23,334 nt of DNA, taken from Larix sibirica (Eukaryota; Streptophyta; Pinopsida; Pinales; Pinaceae). Positions 1 to 10,460 of the stretch are shown here, in pieces. The stretch is from contig NWUY0300014897.1 of the NCBI GenBank assembly GCA_004151065.3, forward strand, positions 15,032 through 38,365. Reading direction: 5' to 3'. Under the pieces are notes generated by a model, which searched no databases, was not told where the DNA came from, and saw nothing but the letters and a program-made list of their open reading frames with translations. Position 1 is the stretch's first letter; each line of letters opens with the position of its first letter. Both the position numbers and the translations under genes were made by a program.

Positions 1-1213
1 GAGATATTGCAATAATATTTATTTTTACCTCAGAAGTAGAAGATACATGTTCTGCTCCATGGCCATGAGCAGACCCCTGCCACAGTGTAATAAGCATGTT
101 ATCACATGGAAATATTCATAATAAGCACGAANAGCTCTTGAGCTTCTTTCTCTTGGGGCAAAAACCCTAGGAGAAAATACTGATTTCGGTGGTGAAACCA
201 TCCATCCTAGTCAATCTTAGGGAAGAGATCACTCAGATTTCTACATTGAGTTTCATTGCCGTGATGTATCATCTAGTTTCCAAACAAATCCGAGGGGTTT
301 ACTGGAGTTTTTGTCAGTTATTGTGGAAGGGCGCACTTGTGGAAAAATCTATTATAGTTATCTGGTGGGTCGAGTTACACCATTTTCTTGTGAAGGACGC
401 GGTCACCATTAAAGGAGAAAGTGGAGGGGTTTAGAACTAGTTTTGAAGTCTGTTGTGGGGTGCACCAGTTGAGAAGGGCCAAGCACCAGTTCTCTTCGTT
501 ACGTATTTATCATTTGTGGTGTTTACATTCCAGATCTGACTTAGAAGAGGGACGACTTGCACTCAGATTCACTGTTGGCTTATGAGAAGAGCATATTCAC
601 TTCTGGGAGGGTGCACTGGCCAAAGACACAGCAATCTCCTCACTGCTATCCAAGTCGTGGTTCTGTTGCGGAAGACTTGCACTATTGTTTAGACTTCTGA
701 GGTGTCAAAAGAACATATTTCACTGTATCAAAGGCAGCCATCCAAACTGCTGTTATTACTGATGTTTATGTTTGCAAAGAGGCGGAGAAAACAGAGCTGG
801 GTGCAGCCTTTTTTACCCACAGTCTATCAGCTGCAATACCAAGCCAACTCGAATCCCTTAGGGGGCTGTACAACAGATAGAAGGTGCTGCTAGCTCATGG
901 TTATTTAGTCATTGGGGGATGCTACAGAAAAGGAAAACTCAGCTTGCAAAGAGCCAACACTTTGCTTTCATTTCCAAGTTTGAATAACATTATCAATCTG
1001 ACTTTAGTGATTTTTTAGAATGTCGCCATAGCAGATCTGAATCTTGTATTAAAGGCAAATACTATTTTGGTGTAACAGTCAGTCAAGATTTCAGTATTTC
1101 CTGTAGCTTTTTACAGTCAAGTATTGAATGAATTCCTGTAGCTATCTTCTTGACCTTCAGTCAAATAAATACGTTTCCAAATGCATATTGTTGTTGTAAA
1201 TGAATGTGGGATG
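1..1213. other. Unclassified non-coding stretch
   Basis: No gene or repeat could be identified. One plus-strand frame has somewhat fewer stops than AT-rich DNA should give (about 11 in about 380 codons by my count), but I recognise no protein family in it, and the ATG-initiated frames at 189-434 and 702-893 look like chance. A single N occurs at 132. The stretch could be old transposon or pseudogene sequence. Confidence 0.3.
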
Positions 1214-1604
1214 ATGCTTGAAGCAAGACACTAAAACAGTCCTACAAAACACAAGTAAGAACTCAGTTATATTGGACCAACGAAATTTTAGTGGTGTTGA
1301 GATTGTTACCAAAGTGTTTGAAGAAACTCCAAAACCCAAAGTACACCAACAGTTAGCAAAAATCTCAGTCCACAGTTAACAGAGGCCATTACAGTGGTAT
1401 CAGATTTTTGTGACGGAAGTGTTTGCTAAAATTCCTATCCCAAAAATTCATAACCAATCACTCAGAAATCAGTCAGATTTAACTTGGGACATTACAGGTA
1501 ACATGCGACTCTTATCCAAAAACACTGATGATAGAACCCAAGTGCACGTTGATCTTATCCATGAAAGAGGAGCCTATCTTCCTGAAATTATAATTGAAAC
1601 CTAA
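1214..1604 (+). pseudogene. Coding-like stretch, unidentified protein remnant
   Basis: Read on the plus strand, this stretch has one in-frame stop (near 1380) in about 128 codons before a terminal stop at 1602-1604. Roughly eight stops would be expected by chance in DNA this AT-rich. The second part, from 1410, begins with a GTG in the frame and gives 64 residues with motifs such as KIPIPKIHNQ and VHVDLIHERGAYLPEI. I do not recognise the family. No splice sites were resolved and no promoter is evident. It may be a broken gene, a decayed retrocopy or chance; the low stop density is the only support. Confidence 0.2.
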
Positions 1605-3330
1605 AACATTGAAGGAGGATGACATGGAAGGACGTCGCAAAACTGGAACATGCATACACCATTCCCTTTCCCTAAAATAGTAACTGCTCAAAATTGTAGT
1701 GCCTTCCAAAAAATATAGGAAACACTAAAAATGAAGTCCCTGCACTCAGACAATGCATACACGGACCCTGCCATGCATGGAAACTGCCCAGAATGAAGCT
1801 AGGTTGATGAACACAAACCAGTTTTCCAGAAGCTGGCAGAAGGATGTCACAAGGAGAAATACTCCGTGCTAACAGGTCCTTAAACAGAAAAATAAATGCA
1901 TTTGACACCTTGTGTAACTCCCCAGGATGCATCTCTAGATTTATTCTGGGAGTTACAAATCTAGGTGGACAAAGTCGACAAACTAGATGAGAAATATTAT
2001 ACTAGGCCAAATTGCTCTAAAAAATGTCATAAGTCAAATACACACAAAATACTTACGTAATATGATGAGCACAAATGACTTCAAAGTGCTCATCAAGACC
2101 ACAGAAGGTACCTAAAATTTTGCCAAAAGAACCACAAAAGTTACAAGCCTCATAAGTTAAAATAGGCGAGAACCCCGCACATGGACAAATCCAAGTGCTA
2201 ATCAACTAGCAATTGAAAGGCTTGGAAGTAAAGTGATTGGATAACCCTACAAAAGAATTCAAAGGCTATTTGAGGGGCGATAAATGCCCTCAAAGGCTCA
2301 CATTCAATGTTACATTAGGTTGGATACAGACCATAGATGCCTGAAGTAATTGTGCACGTGGAAGATCACTATGAAAACTATGGAAGCATGGTACTCTACA
2401 AATTATATGACCCAATTAAACTGAAGAATTTGCACTTTCAACCATTCATGCCAGTTGTGTGTTGCTGTTACAATTCCACGAGTCAGCTAGCCACAGGTAG
2501 AATTTACTGTTCTAAATTCTTGGTAGATTGCATATCCCAGAAGAGGCTTGCAATGTTGCTGTGGAAATTTCCTAGTAGCTACCAGCAAGGGCTGGAAAAT
2601 CTTAAAAGTTGTCCGTCCACAATTCTCTTTCATTTCAAAAAAATATTACATTATAACTTATAACCTATTACCATTTCATATCTGCATGCATAATGTTCAT
2701 AGAGTAAAATAAAGGCCATGTTCTATAAGAATGCAAGCAATTTATAAGCCCTGGATGAACTATTATAGGGTAGTTTAATCTGGCAATGCATTGAAAAATG
2801 GAAGTTTGGTTAATGTTTATATGTCATCCGAAGTAAATGGTTCACTGGTCACATTACTCTTTCCACTATTTGGCAAGCAGAAGGCCTTGCATCCCAATGA
2901 TACACACTATAGACACTTCCTACAACAAATCCTTGGCTGCATTAACCATGAGCATTGAATGGATATCATGCATACATGCTTGAATGTATGTATCTTGGGC
3001 TTTCTACATACATGCATGCAAGGCTTTTGCATGGACACTTAAATTTATATATGTATGAGTAGGTTGCACAATACTAACCTCCTCTATTACAAGTTGCTCT
3101 CAGCTTATGTTATCTATGTTCGAAAGTCAATCCTTAACATCTATAGAGTAACAGTCCATGAGAAGTCTAAAATCATTGAAAATATCTGTATCAATCAAAA
3201 CAAATGATAACAGATGACCAAGGTCAAACGTAAGTGTAAACCATATTTTAACATTATATTTTATTAGATCCTCTTGTTTAGGATTATTTTAATTGAAAGT
3301 CAGGTGTAAGATATATATTTGATCAACAGG
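1605..3330. other. Intergenic or intronic DNA, nothing recognised
   Basis: The stretch is AT-rich with short alternating runs such as the catgcatg-type motifs around 2960-3030. A 108-codon plus-strand frame at 2337-2663 and an 86-codon minus-strand frame at 1672-1932 show no family features. I see no repeat ends, RNA gene or regulatory element. Confidence 0.3.
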
Positions 3331-3480
3331 CAAGTTCTGTATCTGCCTTTATTACTTTATGGAAAGATGAGGTACATCACCAATTGTTGGCTAAGGGTGA
3401 ACTGTTGATCAAGGATGCTAAAATTTTGGCTCCTGCTGGTTACTCAGACTTTATTTCTGCTTTAGTTAGTCTCTGGAAGG
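3331..3480 (+). other. Exon-like segment of an unidentified protein
   Basis: An open plus-strand frame follows an acceptor-like atcaacag ending at about 3330 and reads about 50 residues with ordinary globular composition, including HHQLLAKGELLIKDAKILAP followed by AGYSDFISALVSLWKE. A donor-like AG|GTTATG follows at about 3480. If that donor is not used, the frame runs on for about 22 codons to a stop near 3549, and a run of ten A at about 3567-3576 follows. That run would fit the 3' end of a retrocopied transcript or a LINE. The minus strand here is closed by stops in the frames I checked. I do not recognise the family. Confidence 0.3.
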
Positions 3481-3640
3481 AGGTTATGATAGGCATTGTA
3501 TATACCCTTCCAGTCTCTGCATTTTTGTATTTAAATATGATTTTGTGAATATAAGAAATATTTCTCAAAAAAAAAAGCTTTGCTTCTTCTAGAATATTAA
3601 GTATGCACATTACTGGCTTCTTGAAGATGTAGATTCTCAC

Positions 3641-3689
3641 CCAAGCTGAAGTAATTCCAAAATCCTCCACGAAAGGTATGATATCCTTC
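3641..3689 (-). other. Possible small exon on the minus strand
   Basis: On the minus strand a pyrimidine-rich tract (TTTTTTTTTCTCTATAG) ends at 3690, which is a strong plant 3' splice-site pattern. It is followed by an open segment and a donor-like GTGAGA reading down from 3640. The exon would be 49 nt. It lies downstream of, and on the same strand as, the better exon-like frame at 4280-4500, so both could belong to one minus-strand gene. The reading phase between the two could not be proved. Confidence 0.2.
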
Positions 3690-4279
3690 CTATAGAGAAA
3701 AAAAAACCAAGCCAACAGGATATTTCAATAACAAATTATTATTTAAATTGTAGTGAAAAGTTTGTTTTCAATGCACAAGGCCAAACAGATCTATATAATT
3801 CATCTTAATATCCATGGTAAATTTGTATTCAAACTTTAAAATATGGGGAGAAGAATAAGGAAGGAAGCTTCAGGACTTCAGGGAGATAAATCAAATTACA
3901 AGATATTTATTGGAGAATCAAATTGTATGGTTGCATAAAACTATTAACCAGCATATGGAGAAATAGGGCCTAGGCCAAAGGGACTGGAGACTAAAATCGG
4001 TAATAATAGCCAAACAAAAAGGGAGGCTGCAGAAGACCCCACTAAAATGATATGCAAGGAAATGAAAAATGAGTACAAGAGCAGCAGAAGATGACATGAA
4101 GATCTTTAGTTGTGTTAAACCAGTTTAATATGAAATACAAAGAAGCTAACATGCAGTCATGAAAAGTGTTTAAAAAACTATTAGATTACATCTATCCATT
4201 CTTATCTCAAATCCACAAATCCATACGCCATAGCTATTGTGCAGATGATCTGCAACTATGCTAAGTGATATTTTACTAC

Positions 4280-4500
4280 TTTGGTAAACATAATATGCAT
4301 CAGCATGAACTTGAACAGCTAGTATATGAGAATATGAATCCAGTTTGAACCCAGCACACTGAGTGAATTTCACAACCTCATTCAGTACATCCGATTGAGA
4401 AAGACGTTTGAAAGCATGAAGAGCATGTGGCAATTCTAAAGGTGCTACTGGATCAAGTGGACATCCTGCTGGAATTCGCATCCTCATACGTATATGCCAA
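4280..4500 (-). CDS. Exon-like segment, unidentified minus-strand gene
   Basis: The minus strand is open from 4556 to 4170 (128 codons). Inside it, a 221-nt stretch is bounded by an acceptor (TGTCTTGGCAG, ending at 4501) and a donor (GTAGTA, starting at 4279). It encodes about 73 residues with protein-like composition: RIPAGCPLDPVAPLELPHAL, then a leucine- and valine-rich segment with FTQCAGFKLDSYSHILAVQV. As an internal exon it would start with the last base of one codon and end with the first base of another. I do not recognise the family. It could be a live internal exon of a plant gene with large introns or a fragment of one. No start, stop or promoter was found. Confidence 0.35.
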
Positions 4501-4556
4501 CTGCCAAGACATTTACAATTGGTATAGTGTTTAAGAAACAGAACATCCATAACCAA

Positions 4557-5100
4557 AAATTAAAAATTAGAATAAAAAACTGTCCAAAAATCTATTTCAG
4601 AATCTTCATTTTCACACCTAGTAGGGCCTACATAATCAGAACTACTTATTACGTTGAGATAAGTTTATTGTATAAATATTAAAAAGTAAGTATACTATCT
4701 TAAAGAGTAGGATTCATCTGTCTTGATTAATTATTGAGCTCGTATACAAGAATAACATTATAATAAATAGGCTTTGCAGAATCTCATAAACTAGGATCTA
4801 CAGTAGTCCAATTATCAAGATTAAAAATTTAAATAACATTGAACCTCAAATACGTGCTTATTGACTATTTCTAACTTTGTATCACTACTAGGCAAGGGAT
4901 TTGCTCATGTATCACTAAGGTACTTTGCAAAGTTTTATTTTGAGATCAGGTAGAAAGCATCGTAGTCTGTTTTAGTATGTTTTTGAAATATTACTGAAGT
5001 TCTTTCATAAATGGACTAATCAATTATCATAGTATATTACATGAACTTTAATTTGACCTTTCTCGAAATTCTCCTTACTCACAGAAATTCAGTTTGAATC
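4557..5100. other. AT-rich intergenic DNA
   Basis: No coding frame, RNA or repeat could be supported. The composition is strongly AT-rich with no tandem unit. Confidence 0.3.
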
Positions 5101-5129
5101 CTTGCTCAAGCTATAGCTACCAAACTCAC

Positions 5130-5830
5130 AGGTCAAACTCATGACCCATGTGTTCAACCTGACTCACTGCTCCAACAAGTAGTTTCGACTGATGGGCCAG
5201 TCTGACCTGGCGACTTGGGCTTGACCCACAAGTACTTGGGGGTCAAAACCTCCAGCTGAGAGTACCCATGGGTCATTGACCAGATCAACAGGTTTGACTC
5301 AATGATGTGCAGAAAAACTCACCACTTCGTTTTATTTTTGTATAATCGAGTATATTTTAGATTTTATACTGTAATTGTCAATATTTTCCCTAGAAAAGTC
5401 AAACTCTTCACACTTCTATCTCGATGAGTTTTTACTCGATCCAAGCATCATAACTACACTCAAAACTTGTCATCACTTATACCACTTTCAGATAGGTCAA
5501 CAAGGAAGGGCAAAGTGCTTTAAGACACATTTTCTCAAATCAATAGCATAGTTACCAGAATCAAGTTGGCAAAAAACTTGGTGAGGAAAAAGAGTCAAGA
5601 ATTCAACTCGCCTTGGAAAATCTCGCCTAGTATAAAAATGTAAAAATATACACAAATTTTGAGACAGGTTTTCCTAAGATATATAGAGACGGGCAGATTT
5701 TTTTAGGCTTTATAGAGAGACAATCAAGTTTTTTGCCGAGTAAACAAGTCAAACTCATTGAGCAAGTTTGACCCACAAGCTGTCTCGTTTTGGCTCGTGG
5801 GTTGAACGCGTGAACCTAACAACATTGATT
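5130..5830. repeat. Possible dispersed repeat with repeated GACCCACAAG boxes
   Basis: This block is richer in G and C than its surroundings. An exact 12-bp direct repeat (ttgacccacaag) occurs at 5221-5232 and 5768-5779. Related wording recurs near both, with gtcaaactcat at about 5132 and about 5749, and ttcaacc/gttgaac forms near both edges. That pattern is common in plant dispersed repeats, but I could not define ends, a target-site duplication or a coding capacity. The class is unknown. Confidence 0.25.
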
Positions 5831-6482
5831 AATAAACAACTATAACTCTTAAGAAAGTGCCTTGGAGATAGTCTGCCTAAGGGCTTAAGTTTAAAAATGT
5901 GGTCGTAACTTGCAGCAACATGCCCACAATCATCGTACTTATCATGGATCTTTCATGGTTTCCAAGTGTGGATAGCAGCCATATGGAATGGAATGCATGT
6001 GTTGTTGCTTTTTGTTTTTAAAACCCTTCCAATAGGATGCACCCTAGCTTCTATGATGATTGAAATTTAAAATAATATGATCTCTATACTTTGAAGGCAA
6101 TTTGTTTATATGTTAGACAAGACCCACACAACAGTGCAAATAAAAGGTGTGGGTGGTCAATGGCCAAGCACAATGATTTCCATAGATGGAGAATCAGAAC
6201 TAATGGTTGGATTGTTGAGCAAATTGAACTAAGTTTAAAGTTTAAACTGCAAACTAAAGTAAAATATAGGATAGACCATGGTAAACATCACTATCTTCTT
6301 TGCAGCAAGATCTCCTGGAAAGTTGCTCCACTAAGTGATGGTGATTCCATTGACCCTTTGCACTGTAGAGGTGCTTGGCACTTTATATGAGTTGTTCCAA
6401 TGTATAACTTGCGGAAACTTCATTGTGAGGATGTTTTTAGTGGTTCCTTGTTCTCTATCTCTACCTTTAGAGAGTGTCCTTT
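5831..6482. other. Unclassified stretch with one short frame
   Basis: A 99-codon plus-strand frame at 6091-6390 has an ordinary amino-acid mix but no recognisable motif, and I do not treat it as a gene. The right edge abuts the end of element B's 3' LTR at 6483. Confidence 0.25.
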
Positions 6483-6769
6483 TGATGAGTTCATAATGGA
6501 CCAAATAGCCAAATAAGCATATAAAGACCTAATTCAATAATGCCACCCCTAAATAAAATAAAAGAGTGAATGAATCAGAAGACTCTTCGACGGAGAAACC
6601 TCCTATTACAATATATCTAATGCACAAGAAAAGATGACCATTTAATCTCCTTGATGTATCTATACAAGACAAAGAGGGCTAGAAAGTAATAAGAATATGT
6701 CGATATAACAATAATTAATATAATGATAATGAATAGGGGTTATGGTTAAGCGATTAACATGCCCATCCC
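6483..6769 (-). repeat. Element B 3' LTR (minus strand)
   Basis: On the minus strand this starts TGTTAATCGC directly after a polypurine tract and ends near ...ACTCATCA, giving a TG...CA segment of about 287 bp. It is homologous to 19952-20286: the shared parts include the block around 6579-6603, the CAT(C/T)AAGGAGA segment and the GCTATTTGG segment near the end. The length difference to the partner LTR is largely explained by a TG microsatellite in the partner. The exact low-coordinate end (6483 or 6486) is uncertain and I see no target-site duplication with 20287 onward. Confidence 0.6.
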
Positions 6770-7511
6770 CTTCAAACAAGTCTTTTCTTCAATGGCAATC
6801 AGCTATGGATACTTCTATATGAACTCAACTTCCAAAGACACATCTTATGATAGTAGGCTCTTCCTCTTGACAAGGTACTCAGTAATTGTTTGGGTTTGTA
6901 GTTGCTTGATTTGTGTTTCAACGACTTTCAATTTCTAGTATGAATTTTCCCACTTCATCAAAATCTGGCAAAATGCTCTAAACTAAGAGCTTGTCACCAA
7001 TTACCTTATTTAGACAAGAAACATGAAATAGTGGACGTACATGTGAAGAAGGAGGCAAGTCCAGTATGCAAGCCATATTGCCAATCCTCTGCAACACCTT
7101 ATAGGGACCATAGTACTTGGGTGCTAATTTATTGTCCTTCTTTTGTTGCGTGAGGGACATCTGTCTGTATGGTTGCAAGCTAAGAAATACCCAATCCCCC
7201 ACTTCAAAGTGACTTTCACTATGATGTTGATCAGCTTGTTGTTTCATCCTGTTTTGTGTTATGGCAAAGTTATTCAATAGATAGATAATGTCTTGTTGGT
7301 GCTCTATGTGATCCTCCACTACTTGATCCGTAGCTTTCTCTTTCGATGATGAAGTGATGGAAGGAGGATGATATCCATAAATGGTGACATTTTGATGAAG
7401 TATGGAAAGATGTGTCATTCCACCATTCAGCTAAGGGAAACCACCTAACCCATTGTTTGTTTTTATCAAATACAAAGCAATGAAGATGCCCTTCTATGCA
7501 TTTGTTCACAA
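6765..7511 (-). pseudogene. Element B pol 3' end: integrase C-terminus and chromodomain remnant
   Basis: The minus strand carries the end of a Ty3/gypsy integrase. It begins at NKCIEGHLHCF (from about 7505) with the hallmark PLAEWW, shifts frame near 7400, then reads 146 codons (7418-6978) covering YGYHPPS, MKQQADQHHSE, FEVGDWVFLSLQPYRQ, APKYYGPYKVLQRIG and FHVSCLNKVIGDKL. After a stop at about 6980 the homology continues (ILPDFDEVGKF), then shifts again into a chromodomain-like EYLVKRKSLL with further stops, and ends as pol does at the LTR edge. The catalytic core of integrase and everything upstream is missing here: the homology stops at about 7511, next to LTR segment C. It is non-functional. 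The chromovirus assignment is well supported; the exact lineage is not. Confidence 0.85.
6771..6785 (-). other. Element B polypurine tract
   Basis: The minus strand reads TTTGAAGGGGATGGGC immediately before the TG start of the 3' LTR. This is the usual site of plus-strand DNA priming in LTR retrotransposons. Element A has the parallel tract GAAGGGGAAGGG in the same place, which supports both calls. Confidence 0.6.
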
Positions 7512-7531
7512 TCTAATTTACAAAAAAATTA

Positions 7532-7559
7532 TGCACCCAATTCCCAAAAGAGCAAAATA
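7532..7559 (-). repeat. LTR segment C, distal 28 bp, split off by element A
   Basis: On the minus strand this reads GCTCTTTTGGGAATTGGGTGCA after the flank TATTTT. It aligns with the last part of element B's 5' LTR (GCTATTTGGAGAATTTG...CATAACA). The rest of the same LTR lies at 17287 onward, on the other side of element A. It shows that A landed inside an LTR. Confidence 0.5.
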
Positions 7560-8026
7560 TGTTAGGGTCCTACTCTAGCATGCCTTATATTAGGAGTTAG
7601 ACATGCATTGTATACAATGATTGCTTCAGAATAACACCAACTAGTTATAACTCAACAATCAATGTTAAAAGGGTCTCTATATTGGTTAAGACCCACTAGG
7701 AAGTTGATACTTATAAATTATTTGACCGTTTCAAGTAGTTAAGGTTTTGGATCAAGGAAGCCTATTTAAAGAAGCTATAAAGCTATGAAGGGTTTTGTCG
7801 ATAAATATTGTAAAAGAAATCTTCTCAAGTGAAAAGTTACCCTATCTCAAGAGACCTATGAGCATTGCTTCCCAAATTCATTCTCATAATATAAAGCTTA
7901 TTTTATGAAATATTTATCTTTCTATTGTCTATTGTTTCTTGTTTTTCTCTATAAATTCCAATTTATTGCATATTAACCTCTGTATATATTGTGTTGTTTT
8001 AATTTTTAGGGCTAAAGAACACCACA
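7560..8026 (+). repeat. Element A 5' LTR
   Basis: The segment starts TGTTAGGGTCC and ends ACACCACA, directly before the primer binding site. It has the same length as the copy at 16820-17286 (467 bp) with many substitutions. A TATA-like CCTATTTAAAG lies at 7761-7771 and would be the likely core promoter; CTATAAATT near 7950 is a second AT-rich candidate. Conserved blocks shared with the 3' copy include gttagacatgcattgtat, acccactaggaagttg and ctatgaagggttttgtcg. Confidence 0.9.
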
Positions 8027-8028
8027 AG

Positions 8029-8040
8029 TGGTATCGGAGC
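8029..8040 (+). other. Element A primer binding site (initiator Met tRNA type)
   Basis: The sequence tggtatcggagc, two bases after the LTR, matches 11 of 12 positions of tggtatcagagc, the standard plant primer site complementary to the 3' end of initiator methionine tRNA. It would prime minus-strand DNA synthesis. Confidence 0.9.
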
Positions 8041-9017
8041 CACATTTCTAAGCTAGCATGCCTCTAATATTTCATAGATTTTTTTTGCTTAGAGACATGT
8101 TTCAACATCTTTGTTCAAGGGGTAAAACTATGACTCGGGAACAATACAACAGTGAATACAGTTGGTACTTAGTCACATTGAACCCTCGTTTGGTGCAATT
8201 GTTGGATACCACTTTAACTCCTATTGGTGCCCCTTCAAGTAGTACTGCATCAAACAACACCTACGCATGAAATATCACTTCCACATACCCTCGGGTATAT
8301 CACAAATCCATTAGGTCACTTGAAACTAGTCATAGATCATTCGATTAGCCATCTTGTTTCTATAGTGACACCGAGCATAACAATCCTGAAGATACTCTTA
8401 CATACCTGAGTAGTTGGGTAGTAAGACTAAGGGAACAATTGAGCGTCCTTAGTTAGCACCCTGACAGATTGGGTTGAGTACTAATGTTGGACCCTGCAAG
8501 TATATCAGAGAGCTATAACACTTGATAATCTCTTGTCTTCAGGACCTTGGAAACCCTGGACACCCTTATCTCTACAACTTGTTAATAAAAATTCTAGCAA
8601 CATGATTCTCTATGGGAAGCCCAATGAAATTCCCTACATCTTTGCATCTAGTAGAAATTTGGGAATTCTGTCAGTGTATTATTATTGAACCGAGAGTAAT
8701 AGTCCCACCAAATTTACAGAAAATATCCATGGGGTCTAGAAAAACCCTTATTTGGGACCCATCTCGAAAGAATCCTTAGATTGTGTTGATCGTTTTTTGA
8801 TATATATCTCTAAAAAAAATTATTTGGTGGTCTCGAAAACCCTTATTCGTGACCTATCTTGATTCCTTGCTTCAGGTTTATAATTTTGATATAACTCCCT
8901 TATAATCCCTTTTGTGTGGCATAGCACTCGTACCTTTCAACACTAATGGTACACACTCGCAACTAGAGCAAAGAGGGAAACACAAAGAACTAAAGCAACT
9001 CAAGCAACCAAAGAGAT
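8041..9017 (+). other. Element A untranslated leader
   Basis: About 980 bp separate the primer site from the gag start. Short frames here (8058-8270, 8224-8409) show no family resemblance. This is a typical position for the packaging and dimerisation leader of the element's RNA, but no specific structure was resolved. Confidence 0.5.
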
Positions 9018-9800
9018 ATGGAGGGAGCAAACCAAAATCCACCCCCAAACTTTCAAGCCACCCTCGACACCATACAATCCATGTTTCATTCTTTGCACTG
9101 GCCAATAGACAAGATCAACAATGTTAGGGTGAATGACATGATAATGGATGATGTTATATCTCAACATGTTGGATATGTACCAAAATGAGAGAATCCAACC
9201 TATGAATCCTTTAACACTGAAGAACTAGGCTCTCACACTCTTTTCCAAGAGACAAAGGTTCATTCCTTTGAGGATAAAGCTTCATGGAATCACTTTCCAA
9301 GGATTGAATTTTTCAAATTTGATGGCTTTGATCCCTTGTGTTGGGTTAACCAAATGGAACACTAATTTGCACACCATGGCATTAAGGATGACCTCGAGAA
9401 GATCAAAATTGTGGTTTTATATATTCTAAAAGATGGCAGTGGTGGCAATGGTACAAGAAAACTTATCATCATTATGTCCCTTGGAGCCAATTTGTGAAGA
9501 TCCATGAGTGTTTTGACTATGACAGTCACTACTTGGGCAGGTTGACCAAATTATGCCAAATTGGTACTACTATGGACTATATTACAACATTTGAGCAGTT
9601 GGCCATATGCACAAAAGGCCTCTCTAATTCTATTTTCTCAGAATGTTTCATTAGTGGCCTCAACGACTCAATCCGTGCCAATTTCCTTATGTAGTGTCCC
9701 TCCACTTAGCTAGAAGCATGTGATAGAGATTGCAAAGCTAAATTGGTTATCAATGCCCAACCCAAACTCCCTTCATTTCCCACCCACTCAATATCTCCCT
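9018..9800 (+). pseudogene. gag: Element A gag (capsid) remnant
   Basis: The start is placed at ATG 9018 because the frame opens with MEGANQNPPPNFQATLDTIQ, a form seen at the start of plant gypsy gag. The frame continues past a stop near 9186 into the retrotransposon gag domain: PRIEFFKFDGFDPLCWVNQM, a stop at about 9364, then FAHHGIKDDLEKIKI. A frameshift near 9430 moves to another frame with WQWYKKTYHHYVPWSQF, then ECFDYDSHYLGRLTKL, YITTFEQLA and SGLNDSIRANFLM up to a stop at 9692, and further homology (LEACDRD) beyond it. Gag forms the virus-like particle that packages element RNA. At least three stops and one frameshift make it non-functional. Confidence 0.85.
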
Positions 9801-9879
9801 AGCTCTTATTCCCAAAAACATTGTCTCCTTATTAATAATCCATATATTAACCTAATATGCCATGGTTGAGTGTCAGCAC

Positions 9880-10460
9880 CTCAACCTTTTCTACAACTAT
9901 GATGAAAAATATTTGCGTGGTCATAAATACAAAGAACATAAATGATTTCAAATTGAGGCACATCCACATGATTCCTTTAAGGATACCACCTAGGAGGCTC
10001 TGCCAGATTATGATGTGGAAGATACTATGCCTCCTTCAAAATATTCTCTCAATATGCTAATATAGGAGGACCAACCCCAAATTTCACTCCATTCCCTATC
10101 TAGTTTATCCACACATCAGACCTTGAAATTGATCGGTTACATCAAGCACATGAAATTTATTGTCTTAGTTGACAATCGTAGCACCCATAACTTCATTCAT
10201 CGACAAATCACTAAAAAACCTATTTCTATATTTACCCTATCTCAAATTTCTAAATTATGATCACCAATGGGGGTATGATGAAATGCAGGGGTTAATGTGA
10301 AAAATTGAATATCCAAATGGGTAACTACCATCTCAAAACCCACATGTTTTCTATTGATATGGGTGGTTACGATATCGTTATTGGGGTCATATGGATCAAG
10401 AATTTGGATCCTCTCACCATGTATTTTAGGGCACTCCCTCTCATCTTTACTCGGGCAGGA
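9880..10460 (+). pseudogene. Element A zinc knuckle and aspartic protease remnant
   Basis: At 9892-9930 the frame reads YNYDEKYLRGHKY where the family has CxxC(x7)HxC: the three cysteines are tyrosines and the histidine stays. The protease follows. QTLKLIGYIKH leads into LVDNRSTHNFIH, where the family has LVDSGSTHNFIH; the catalytic aspartate (10171-10173) is kept but the next two residues are changed. After a frameshifted middle with stops, the C-terminal part reads MGNYHLKTHMFSIDMGG and DIVIGVIWI, the usual flap-to-end pattern, open from 10305. The protease would cut the gag-pol polyprotein. As it stands it is inactive. Confidence 0.8.

Noticed and set aside
1395-1404. tggtatcaga resembling an initiator-Met primer binding site
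   Set aside because: It matches only the first ten bases, no LTR end or gag lies beside it, and it falls inside a coding-like frame.
2960-3050. Clustered catacatg/catgcatg words as a tandem repeat or regulatory site
   Set aside because: They are short, irregular and expected in AT-rich plant DNA.
7270-7509. 79-codon minus-strand frame as a separate gene
   Set aside because: Its first half is the same integrase (PLAEWW motif) before a frameshift; the rest is out of frame.
8878-9105. 75-codon minus-strand frame opposite gag, and the overlapping 71-codon plus-strand frame at 8912-9127
   Set aside because: Both are shadows of the gag frame that begins at 9018 and lack family features.
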